Assembly: GCF_036346105.1 (NCBI RefSeq) | Contig: NZ_CP107812.1 | Coordinates: 124,001 to 188,000, forward strand | Origin: Streptomyces sp. NBC_00539 | GTDB lineage: Bacteria > Actinomycetota > Actinomycetes > Streptomycetales > Streptomycetaceae | Direction: 5' to 3' | DNA: 64,000 nt | Shown here: positions 8,312 to 15,536 of the stretch, piece by piece | Numbering within the stretch: the first letter of the stretch is position 1 | Layout: each line of letters begins with the position of its first letter | Position numbers and translations under genes: made by a program | The notes under the pieces: model-generated | Database searches by the model: none | Seen by the model: only the letters and a program-made list of their open reading frames with translations | Told to the model about the DNA's origin: nothing

Positions 8312-10582
8312 TCAGATGACCAGGTCGGCGGCGGCCGGGGCGGTGGTGACGGGACCGGCCTGCGCCGAGCGCACCCGCTTGACCAGGGCGTGTTCGACGA
8401 AGTAGGCGAAGGAGGCATAGCCGCGCCAGATGCGGCGCCATTCGCGCTGGACGGCTTCCTCGCCGGAGGCCCGGCGTACGTCGTCCAGGTAGGCGACGAC
8501 GATCTCCGCCGACTGGCGGGCGTGGCCCGCCGAGAAGTTGTCGATCGACAGGTGCGCTTCCTCGTAGGAGATGTCGAAGCCGTGGCTGCGCAGCTTCTGG
8601 ATCTCGTGCAGGCGCATCGCGCCGAGGCCGAACATCTCGATGCCCAGGTTGTAGCCGAGGATCTCGTTGTAGAGGGTGTCGGGGAAGAGCGACAGGCAGA
8701 CCTGGTGGACGGAGAAGCCGTACAGGTGGTCGGGGAGGTCCCCCTGGTCCAGGAAGGCGTCCTGGCGGATGTGCGGCAGGTCCATGTCCATGCTGGCGAG
8801 GACCTTGTGGATGATCGTGATGTGGTTCTTCGCCATGTCGCCGCGGCCCATCTCGTCGGCGTAGATGGAGAAGAGCATGTCGTCGCTGCGCCGGGCCCGG
8901 CGGCCGAGGTTGGCGATGCGGTGGGCCCAGGTGCCGTCGATGAGGCTGCCGAGGGCGTACGTCGACTGCTCGAAGACGACCTGGTCGCGGTCCGGGATCT
9001 CGGTGAGCGGCTCGTACGGGTCCACGAGCTTGTCCCAGTAGATCCGCTCGACGCGTTCCAGCAGGGCTTCGGGCGTGTAGTCGAAGTACTCGGCGTCGGT
9101 CAGCAGGCCGCCGGCGCCGTGGGTGAAGAGCAGTTCGGCTTCGGTGAGGCCGGCCTCGGCGCGGGCCCGGGCCAGGGGCAGGACGTGGGGGTAGCGCTCG
9201 AAATTGACGATCCGGTGGAAGAAGGTGCGCTCGTCCGGGGCCGGGCCGGGCTCGCGCGGTACCAGGTCCGCGGGGCGGGCCGCGGCGAGGCGGACGGTCC
9301 AGGCGCGGGCGGCGGCGTCGCCGGCGGTGGCGGGGCCGCTGGGCGGCCCGGCGGGCTCCCCGGCAGCGATGGAACGGGTCCAGGCGGTGAAGACGGCTGC
9401 TTCGCGCTCGTCGAAGATGCCGAACATGGGGCCGCCGAACTTGATGGACTTGAGGAAGCGGCAGGGGCCGCCGTCGCGGGCGGGCCGGACCTGGCGGGAG
9501 GTGCGGAACTCGGCGACGAAGGCGGCCGCGTCGAGGTGTTCGTCGTCCAGCCAGTCGGTGAGCTTGCGGGTGCCCAGGCGCACGGCGCGGTGCTGGCGGC
9601 CGGCGTGCGGGGCGTGCCGGGCGACGATCGCGGCGACCTGGTCGTCCAGGGACAGGCCCTCCTGCCAGCGGGCCAGTTCGGTCAGGGCGGCGGTGTGTTC
9701 GCGCTCCAGGCGCACCATGAGGCGTACGGCCGCCAGTGCGCGGCGGCGGTCCTCGGGCCCGGTCGGGGACTGCGCGGTGAAGGCGAGGTACTCGGCCAGC
9801 AGGGGCCGTACGTCGCTCTCCGCGAGCACCGGCTCGCCGCCGAGCAGGAGTTCGTCGACGCCGAGGGCGTGGGCGGCGTAGTGGACGCCGACCACCTCGG
9901 GGAGGAAGGCGGCGGGCAGGCGGGACAGGGCCACGCGGAAGGCGGCGTGCAGGGCGGTGACCGGGCGGGCCCCGGCGTCGCGCAGGAAGCCTGCGGCCTC
10001 CACCTCGGGGAGGTACACGCCCTGCCCGGCCAGGGCGCGGCGCCGGCGGGCGGGCTGGCCGGCCTCGGCGGTGCCCTCGCCTTGGAGCAGCCAGTGCTGG
10101 CCGAAGAGGCGGCCGACGATTTCGGCGGGCTGGGTGGCGGCCTGGGAGACGGTGTCCAGCCAGCAGGCGCCGGTGAGGGCGAGGGGGGCGCGCTGGCGCA
10201 GGACGGCGGCCCGGATCCCGGGGTCGTCGTGCTCGCGCAGGGGGACGAGGGCGGCGGCGAGTTCGGCGCGGGCGGCCAGTACGTGGACGGCGACGGCGTC
10301 GGCGTCGGCGTCGGCGTCACCGGGCCCGCCTTCGCCCTCCTCCGTCGCCAGGAACGCGGTGAGGACCCGGCGGGCGGCGATGAGAGCGCTCTCGCTCTCC
10401 TGGTCGGCGAGCAGGCGCGCGAAGAGCTCCGCGGGCGGGGCGGCGGTGATCCGTTCGGCCTCGGCGAGGGCGGCGGGACTCGCCTCGACGGGCCCGGCGG
10501 GCAGCGAGGTCGTGAGGTCGGGCAGCGGGAACGCCGGGGCGGGGCGGGTGCGGGCGCTGTCGTAGGAGGGCGCGGTGGTCAT
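8312..10582 (-). CDS. Long haem-oxygenase-like diiron (iron redox) protein
   Basis: A 756-residue protein whose C-terminal 200 residues look like a haem-oxygenase-fold diiron oxidase (the fold of SznF, UndA, BesC and BelK/HrmI). Candidate metal ligands are E577 and H587 in YADEMGRGDMAKNHITIIH, E649 in LGIEMFG, and H677, D681 and H687 in HLSIDNFSAGH. Single-domain relatives are about 230-300 residues, so most of the N-terminal 550 residues are extra; I do not recognise a second domain there. An acidic run of Asp-Ala repeats is at 88-97. ATG at 10582 follows GGGGGAG, two bases after the previous stop. Relatives N-oxygenate or fragment lysine-type amines or fatty acids, which suits this operon, but the reaction is inferred. 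Confidence 0.75.
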   Translation of the reverse strand: MTTAPSYDSARTRPAPAFPLPDLTTSLPAGPVEASPAALAEAERITAAPPAELFARLLADQESESALIAARRVLTAFLATEEGEGGPGDADADADAVAVHVLAARAELAAALVPLREHDDPGIRAAVLRQRAPLALTGACWLDTVSQAATQPAEIVGRLFGQHWLLQGEGTAEAGQPARRRRALAGQGVYLPEVEAAGFLRDAGARPVTALHAAFRVALSRLPAAFLPEVVGVHYAAHALGVDELLLGGEPVLAESDVRPLLAEYLAFTAQSPTGPEDRRRALAAVRLMVRLEREHTAALTELARWQEGLSLDDQVAAIVARHAPHAGRQHRAVRLGTRKLTDWLDDEHLDAAAFVAEFRTSRQVRPARDGGPCRFLKSIKFGGPMFGIFDEREAAVFTAWTRSIAAGEPAGPPSGPATAGDAAARAWTVRLAAARPADLVPREPGPAPDERTFFHRIVNFERYPHVLPLARARAEAGLTEAELLFTHGAGGLLTDAEYFDYTPEALLERVERIYWDKLVDPYEPLTEIPDRDQVVFEQSTYALGSLIDGTWAHRIANLGRRARRSDDMLFSIYADEMGRGDMAKNHITIIHKVLASMDMDLPHIRQDAFLDQGDLPDHLYGFSVHQVCLSLFPDTLYNEILGYNLGIEMFGLGAMRLHEIQKLRSHGFDISYEEAHLSIDNFSAGHARQSAEIVVAYLDDVRRASGEEAVQREWRRIWRGYASFAYFVEHALVKRVRSAQAGPVTTAPAAADLVI

Positions 10583-10584
10583 CT

Positions 10585-11577
10585 TCAGTTCTCCCCCCGG
10601 TCCGGGGTGGCGGGCGCGGACTTGCGCAGCAGGACGGCGACGCGGGAGCCGGGGACGCTGGAGGCCAGCAGGTAGTGGCCGCCGGGGCGCAGCGCTCCGG
10701 CGGCGGCGCGGTCCACGAGGTTGATCAGCGGGTCGGCGGCGAAGCAGTGGCCGAAGCGGGTGATGTTGTCGAGGTGGAGCTGCTGCCGGGTGAAGCCGGC
10801 CTGGCGTTCCTTGAGGGCGATCAGCGGCTTGAAGAGGTTGGGGTGCAGCAGGCCGTCGATCTCGTCGAGCTTCATCCCGGCGGCGTCGAGGATGCGCCGG
10901 TTGACGGTGCGGGCCAGCTCGGAGCTGATCTCGTGGGACCAGTCGAGGGAGGCGGGGTCCTGGGCGGTGGCGCCGGCGATGATCTCGTAGGCGTCGGCGC
11001 CGAGGGGTTCGGCGGAGATGAGGCAGGCGGCGGAACCGTCGCTGAACAGGGCGAAGTTCTCCATGCGGACGGACTCGTCGGTGACCCGGTCGGTGGTGAC
11101 GACCAGGACCCGGCGGTGGGTTCCGGCGGCGACGAGGGCGTGGGCGGTGCGGATGCCCGTCAGGAGGTTGGTGCAGCGGTTCAGGGTGAGGCCGGTGACG
11201 GCGGCGTCGACCAGGCCGATGCCGCTCATCACCTTCTCCACGAAGCCGCCGTGGGTGCGCGGGCCGCCGGGGAAGCGGGTGGAGCACAGGATCAGGCAGT
11301 CGATGCCGGCCGGGTCGGCGCCCGCGGCCCCTACGGTCGCGCGGGCGCTCTCGACGGCGAGGGCCTCCAGGCTCTTGGCGGTCCTGCGGATGCTGCCCCA
11401 GCCCCACAGTTCGGCCCGTGGCGCCATCTTGAACTGGCGGGCCCGTTCGGTCAGGTTGCCGATGCTCGTGTGGTCGGCCACCTGTTCGCCGAGCACGTAG
11501 CGCGGCGCGGACAGGTGGACCGCGGGCAGGTGCGCGGGCGGGAGGACCGCGGGTATGGCTGCGGAAGGAAGGCTCAC
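10585..11577 (-). CDS. Ketosynthase III-like acyltransferase
   Basis: A 330-residue thiolase-superfamily protein related to FabH/KAS III. The nucleophile is Cys135 in LTLNRCTNLL and the histidine is H245 in LLHPNLFK. The position of the third catalytic residue, normally Asn in a GN(T/S)SAA block, reads FGHCFAADP, so it appears to be His277. KAS III relatives with changed triads often transfer acyl groups to O, N or S rather than condensing with malonyl-ACP. The GTG start at 11577 overlaps the preceding stop (GTGA). No acyl carrier protein gene is visible in this locus, so the acyl donor is unknown. Confidence 0.82.
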   Translation of the reverse strand: MSLPSAAIPAVLPPAHLPAVHLSAPRYVLGEQVADHTSIGNLTERARQFKMAPRAELWGWGSIRRTAKSLEALAVESARATVGAAGADPAGIDCLILCSTRFPGGPRTHGGFVEKVMSGIGLVDAAVTGLTLNRCTNLLTGIRTAHALVAAGTHRRVLVVTTDRVTDESVRMENFALFSDGSAACLISAEPLGADAYEIIAGATAQDPASLDWSHEISSELARTVNRRILDAAGMKLDEIDGLLHPNLFKPLIALKERQAGFTRQQLHLDNITRFGHCFAADPLINLVDRAAAGALRPGGHYLLASSVPGSRVAVLLRKSAPATPDRGEN

Positions 11578-12503
11578 GGTGCCGGATCGCTCTCTCGGTC
11601 GTCGGACGGGGCGGTCGGGGCGGGGGCGGCCAGCAGGGCGTTGGCCTCGGCGTACGGGAGTGCGTCGGCGCCGAAGCCGAAGGTGCCGTGCTCGCTGATC
11701 TCGCGGGCGGCGCGGGTCAGGGCGCCGAGCGCGGCGCGGGACAGGGCGGAGCCGGTGCTGATCCGGCGTACGCCGAGGGCCGCGAGGTCGGCGACGGACA
11801 GCGGCAGCGCCCCGCCCATCAGGACGTTGACGGGGCGGGAGACGGAGGAGCAGACGGCGCGGATGGCGGCGGCGTCGGGCAGGGCGGGGGCGTAGAGCAC
11901 GTCGGCGCCGGCGGCCTCGTAGGCCTGGAGGCGGCGGATGGTGTCTTCGAGGTCGGGCCGGCCCTGGAAGAAGTTCTCGGCGCGGGCGGTGACGGTGAAG
12001 GGGAAGTCGAGCCGCTTCGCCGCTTCGACGGCCGCTTCGACGCGCTCCACCGCTTCGCCGAGGGGGCGTACGGGGTCCTCGTCCCGGCCGGTGGAGTCCT
12101 CGATGGAGCCGCCGACCAGGCCGGCGGCGGCGGCCAGGGCGATGGTCTCGGCGATGTCCTCGGGGCGCTCGCCGAAACCGCTCTCCAGGTCGGCGGTGAC
12201 GGGCAGGCCCGTGGCGTCGACGATCGCGGCGGCGTTGGCGAGGAGTTCGGCGCGGGTGACCTGGTTGGCCCCGTCGGGGCGGCCGAGGCTGTGGGCGAGT
12301 CCGGCGCCGGTGGTGGCGAGGGCGGCGAAGCCGAAGGAGGCGAGGATGCGGGCGGTTCCGGCGTCCCAGGGGTTGGGGACGACGAAGGGGCCGGGTCCGG
12401 CGTGCAGGTCGCGGAAGGCGACGGCGCGGCCGTACTGGGACCGGGCGTGCGGGGCGGTGGGCTGCTGGGCGGCGGGCTGCTGGGCGGCGGTGCTGTGGTT
12501 CAC
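11574..12503 (-). CDS. Isocitrate lyase/PEP mutase family protein
   Basis: A 309-residue TIM-barrel enzyme of the isocitrate lyase/phosphoenolpyruvate mutase superfamily. The metal and substrate motif reads VTADLESGFG, followed by GGSIEDSTG and a strand FTVTARAENF. True isocitrate lyases carry a KKCGH loop, which is absent; phosphonate genes are also absent, so a C-C lyase or hydrolase acting on a 2-oxo or 2-hydroxy acid is more likely than PEP mutase. The N-terminus has a short QQPAAQQPTA repeat that is probably disordered. GTG start at 12503 with GAGGA upstream. It sits between the thioesterase and the KAS III-like gene, which suggests supply or cleavage of a small acyl unit. Confidence 0.83.
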   Translation of the reverse strand: MNHSTAAQQPAAQQPTAPHARSQYGRAVAFRDLHAGPGPFVVPNPWDAGTARILASFGFAALATTGAGLAHSLGRPDGANQVTRAELLANAAAIVDATGLPVTADLESGFGERPEDIAETIALAAAAGLVGGSIEDSTGRDEDPVRPLGEAVERVEAAVEAAKRLDFPFTVTARAENFFQGRPDLEDTIRRLQAYEAAGADVLYAPALPDAAAIRAVCSSVSRPVNVLMGGALPLSVADLAALGVRRISTGSALSRAALGALTRAAREISEHGTFGFGADALPYAEANALLAAPAPTAPSDDRESDPAP

Positions 12504-12536
12504 GGTGTCCTCGCTGGTGCGTGCGTCGGCCGGCGG

Positions 12537-13361
12537 TCAGATCAGCTCAACGTACTCATCGCGGGCGGGCGCCACGGCCTCGTGGCGGGCGGCGCGGGCC
12601 AGCGGGCGCAGTACGTCGGTGACGGTGTGGGGCCGGTCCTCGAAGTAGAAGTGGCCCCCGTCGGCCCAGTGGCGGGCCGGCTCCCCCGGGCATTCGCGGG
12701 CCCAGGGCGCGAGGGAGGCGGTGGTGACGTGCGGGTCGTCGATGCCGTTGAGCAGGGTCAGCGGCACGCGCAGCGGCGCGGCGGGGCGGTACTCGTACGC
12801 GGCGACCATCGTGAAGTCGGCCTTGAGGTGGGGCAGGAGGAGTTCCTGCACGGCTTCGTCCTGGAGCACCTCGGGCGGCAGCCCTCCGAAGAAGCCGACG
12901 GCCTCGGTGAACCGGCGGCCCTCCAGCCGTGCCGCCTCGACCACGCGGGGGGTGGGCAGCAGGGAGGGGGCGGAGCAGCCGGAGGCGACGAGGGCGGCGA
13001 GGCCGGGCACTCCGTCGAGGCGGCGGGCGACCTCGAAGGCGAGGGCCGCGCCGAAGCTGTGGCCGAAGAGGACGAAGGGCCGGCCGGGGGCCGTGTCGAG
13101 GGCGATGGCGTGGGCGGCGCCGTCGGCGAGTTCCGCGACGGTGGCGGGGGCGGGCTCGCGGAAGCGGTGGCCCCTGCCCGGCGGGCACACGGCGAGGACG
13201 CGGGCGTCGTCGCCCATGCCGTCCTGCCAGTCCAGGAAGGTGCGGGGGTTGCCGCCGGCGTGCGGGAAGCAGTAGACGCGGGTGCGGTCGTCGGTACCGG
13301 TATCGCTGGGGTCGGCGCCGGGGGCGGTCTCGGAGGTCAGGAACCAGGGGGACGCAGCCAC
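12537..13361 (-). CDS. Type II thioesterase
   Basis: A 274-residue alpha/beta hydrolase of the type II thioesterase family, which removes stalled or wrong acyl groups from carrier proteins. The oxyanion block CFPHAGGNPRTF is at 31-42, the nucleophile motif GHSFGA has Ser102, and the catalytic histidine lies in ADGGHFYF near the C-terminus. GTG start at 13361 with AAGGAA about 14 bases upstream, rather weak. It lies in the left operon, but the nearest megasynthases are in the macrolide locus, so it could edit either pathway. Confidence 0.9.
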   Translation of the reverse strand: MAASPWFLTSETAPGADPSDTGTDDRTRVYCFPHAGGNPRTFLDWQDGMGDDARVLAVCPPGRGHRFREPAPATVAELADGAAHAIALDTAPGRPFVLFGHSFGAALAFEVARRLDGVPGLAALVASGCSAPSLLPTPRVVEAARLEGRRFTEAVGFFGGLPPEVLQDEAVQELLLPHLKADFTMVAAYEYRPAAPLRVPLTLLNGIDDPHVTTASLAPWARECPGEPARHWADGGHFYFEDRPHTVTDVLRPLARAARHEAVAPARDEYVELI

Positions 13362-13435
13362 GAAGATCAGCCATTCCTTTGCCGGTCGGGCGGGGGCGGG
13401 AGGGGAAGAAGTGCAGGACGGGTGGTGGCGGTCGG

Positions 13436-13732
13436 TCAGTTCCAGCCAACGTCGGCCGGGTTGAGCGGCTGGGGGGCGGGGGTGGTACCGGGCTGCGGGT
13501 TGTTCCAGCCGACGTCACCGGCGCCGTCCGCGAGGACGTGGGGGTCCGTGTGGTTCCAGCCGACATCGCCGAGGCGCAGGTGGGTGCCGGATCCGTCGGA
13601 CAGGGCGCCCTGGGCGATGCCGGTGACCGCGGTACCCAGCGCGAAGGCGAGTCCGGCGGCGGCCAGAACCACTCGTCCGCGGATTCCGGAAACGCGGACG
13701 TCCCCACGAGCAACCCTCTGGTTCTTCGTCAT
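13436..13732 (-). CDS. Small secreted-type protein with three DVGWN repeats
   Basis: A 98-residue protein I do not recognise. The N-terminus has basic residues (R13, R18, R20) followed by a hydrophobic stretch at about 21-40 and an Ala/Gly-rich end, as in a Sec signal peptide or a single membrane anchor. The remaining 55 residues carry the pentapeptide DVGWN three times, at 56-60, 73-77 and 94-98, the last being the exact C-terminus. The linkers are Pro-, Gly- and Thr-rich. ATG at 13732 follows GGGGA. It is the first gene of the left operon, next to the promoter region shared with the LuxR-type regulator. A signal or binding peptide, or a precursor of a modified peptide, are both possible; no function is claimed. 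Confidence 0.72.
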   Translation of the reverse strand: MTKNQRVARGDVRVSGIRGRVVLAAAGLAFALGTAVTGIAQGALSDGSGTHLRLGDVGWNHTDPHVLADGAGDVGWNNPQPGTTPAPQPLNPADVGWN

Positions 13733-13973
13733 TTTCCCCAGTCCCCTCGGTCGTTTTCGCCTTGGCCATTCGAGAAACGGAAGTCCGAATCCGGTGTGCG
13801 GCTGCGGTGCTCCGCCGTTCGCCTTCTCGGTGTTCGTTCCTGCGGTGAGACCAAATCTCCTCTGCCGGGAGATCCCGAGGTAGACCTACGATGGCTCCTG
13901 TTTCCGCATTGCGGGAACCTACGGGGTCTCAATCACCCCAGACACCCGCACATCGGACAGACAGGGGTGGCCT
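13733..13973. promoter_or_regulatory. Divergent promoter region with inverted repeats
   Basis: This 241-bp gap separates the left operon from the LuxR-type gene and is less GC-rich than its surroundings. It holds a perfect 6-bp inverted repeat, ATCTCC and GGAGAT with a 7-bp spacer (13855-13873), and a near-perfect one, GTTTCCGC-ATT-GCGGGAAC (13900-13918, one mismatch). The second lies 56 bp before the GTG start of the regulator. These are candidate operators for that regulator; promoters are presumed but no convincing -35/-10 pair was fixed by eye. Confidence 0.45.
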
Positions 13974-14831
13974 GTGGACGTGGTGAAATACGTCGAATCA
14001 GGACAGAACGGAGCATCGGAGGAGCCTCGTGCGCCCGCGGGGGAGGAACCGCAGGCATTCTTGCGAGAACTCGCAACGCACCTCGGCCTGCTGGCGGAGG
14101 AAGCCGCACAGCAGGCCACGCGCGCGGAGGCACTGCCGGAGATCGAGGCCGGCCCGGAGGAGCAGGTCGTGGGCCCCGGAGTGCGCTACCTGCACGGTCT
14201 GGGCAGCATCTCCACCGCGATCAACGAGGCGCTCGGCGCGGTGCGCAGGGAAATCCTGACCGCCCAGCCGGACGGGGCCCGGCCGAGCGCGGTATTGAAG
14301 GAAGCACTGGAATCCGTACGCCGGCACATCGCGGCCGGCATATCCATGCGGACGCTGTACCAGCACACCACGCGTTTTGACGAGGCGACGAAGGACTACG
14401 TGCGCACGGTCACCGAATACGGGGCCCAAGTGCGGACCCTGGAGGAATTCTTCGACCGGCTCATCATCGTGGACGACGTCGCCTTCATCTCGGCGAACGA
14501 GGAACGCACGACCGCGATATCCATCACCGAACCCACCATCATCCGTTTCCTGCGCGACACTTTCGACAAGGCCTGGGACCGGGCCAAGCCCTTTCCGTTC
14601 GTTCCGCTGCACGCGGCGAAGGCGGCCGACGAGGTGGTCCCGGCCATCCGGGAGTCCATCAGCAGACTGCTCGTGGAAGGTTATTCGGACAAGGCGATCG
14701 CCCGCCGGATCGGCATCAGCGAACGCTCCCTCCAGGCACACATCGCGGCCATCAAGCAGGAACTGGGAGCGCTCAACCGATTACAGCTCGGCTATCTGCT
14801 GGGGCGCAACGAGACCACTTACGTTCTGTAA
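13974..14831 (+). CDS. LuxR-type helix-turn-helix transcriptional regulator
   Basis: A 285-residue regulator with a C-terminal LuxR-type helix-turn-helix at about 222-275, including EGYSDKAIARRIGISERSLQ. The N-terminal two thirds is helical and contains the segment VRTLEEFFDRLIIVDDVAF, typical of streptomycete LuxR proteins with a phospholipase D-like/TrmB-type sensory region rather than a REC domain or an ATPase. GTG start at 13974 preceded by AGGGGTGG. It is transcribed away from the minus-strand operon and is the likely pathway-specific regulator of the left locus. A hairpin lies 228 bp after its stop. Confidence 0.88.
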   Translation: MDVVKYVESGQNGASEEPRAPAGEEPQAFLRELATHLGLLAEEAAQQATRAEALPEIEAGPEEQVVGPGVRYLHGLGSISTAINEALGAVRREILTAQPDGARPSAVLKEALESVRRHIAAGISMRTLYQHTTRFDEATKDYVRTVTEYGAQVRTLEEFFDRLIIVDDVAFISANEERTTAISITEPTIIRFLRDTFDKAWDRAKPFPFVPLHAAKAADEVVPAIRESISRLLVEGYSDKAIARRIGISERSLQAHIAAIKQELGALNRLQLGYLLGRNETTYVL

Positions 14832-15059
14832 CGCGGGCGGGGCGGCACGCGCGGCACCGGGACGGCCGGACAGGGTCCTGGCCAGAGGAAACCGAGGGAA
14901 CGGTTTTGCCCACGGCGTTTTACGGCAGTACCGGCAAGGGACGGGAAAGTCCGGATGACGACCACGGCCCGAGAGTGCGGGAGACCGGCTCAAGCGGTAC
15001 TACGGCGGCATTCGAGCGGTTCTCCAGTGCAATACGAAGTGCTGCGGCGCAACGCGAAG

Positions 15060-15107
15060 AAGGGGCTGCCGCGATCCGGGAAGGGAATCGGATCGCGGCA
15101 GCCCCTT
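15060..15107. terminator. Perfect 18-bp hairpin between convergent genes
   Basis: Arms 15060-15077 and 15090-15107 are fully complementary (18 bp, starting AAGGGGCTGCC) with a 12-base loop. It lies between the stops of the LuxR-type gene on the plus strand and the DUF5302-type gene on the minus strand, where a bidirectional terminator is expected. The rest of 14832-15150 holds no gene that I can support. Confidence 0.8.
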
Positions 15108-15150
15108 CGGGTTCGCCGGGCGGTGTGCCGGGCGGTGTCCCGGGCTGCTC

Positions 15151-15333
15151 TCAGCCGGACTTGCGGCGGAAGCTGCGGTTCTGACCGTTGGGTCCGTTGT
15201 ACCCCTTGAGCTTCAGCCGGCCCTCGTGCTGGGCCTGCTGCGACATGGCGGTGCGTGCCTTGCGCTCCAGAGCCTCGCGGAACTTGCGCTTGCCGTCGTT
15301 CTCGGCGGCGTTGTTTTCCGGCGTATCAGTCAT
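15151..15333 (-). CDS. DUF5302-type small protein
   Basis: A 60-residue highly charged protein. It has the core KRKFREALERKARTA and a basic end RSFRRKSG, which I recognise as the pattern of the actinobacterial DUF5302 family. It has no signal or membrane segment and is likely cytoplasmic; its function is unknown. ATG at 15333 has AGGAGGTAA upstream, a strong ribosome binding site. It stands alone between two hairpins. Confidence 0.75.
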   Translation of the reverse strand: MTDTPENNAAENDGKRKFREALERKARTAMSQQAQHEGRLKLKGYNGPNGQNRSFRRKSG

Positions 15334-15446
15334 GCGTTACCTCCTGAGCAATTCCAGAGCTGCTTTAGTCTGACACCCGAGCGGATGTGCGGCGAACCTC
15401 TTTTCCCGCTGGGGGAAAGAATTGCGCCACCCGCCCGGGTCTTGCT

Positions 15447-15510
15447 CCGGCCCTTTCGGCCGGCGCCCCGTCCGCCTCCGGGGAAACCGGCCTCCGGGCC
15501 GATTTCCCCG
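15447..15510 (-). terminator. Two hairpins downstream of hflX
   Basis: The larger hairpin spans 15479-15510, with 14-base arms containing one mismatch (CGGGGAAA pairing with TTTCCCCG, and CGGCC with GGCCG) and a 4-base loop. A smaller one at 15447-15463 has 6-bp arms, CCGGCC and GGCCGG. Both lie just past the hflX stop on the minus strand and could end its transcript. Confidence 0.6.
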
Positions 15511-15536
15511 GCGAATACGGGGAGTCATCGGGGCGC

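Noticed and set aside
5815-8418. N-terminal extension of the Lys1-type protein through the P450 and acyl-CoA dehydrogenase region
   Set aside because: The frame is open only as a shadow of those two genes; homology to Lys1 starts at residue IHLW just after the ATG at 5814.
11574-12503. True phosphoenolpyruvate mutase for a phosphonate product
   Set aside because: No phosphonopyruvate decarboxylase or other phosphonate gene is nearby, and the sequence fits the broader lyase family.
14906-15184. Small plus-strand frame after the LuxR-type gene
   Set aside because: It spans the perfect hairpin at 15060-15107 and has no recognisable protein features.
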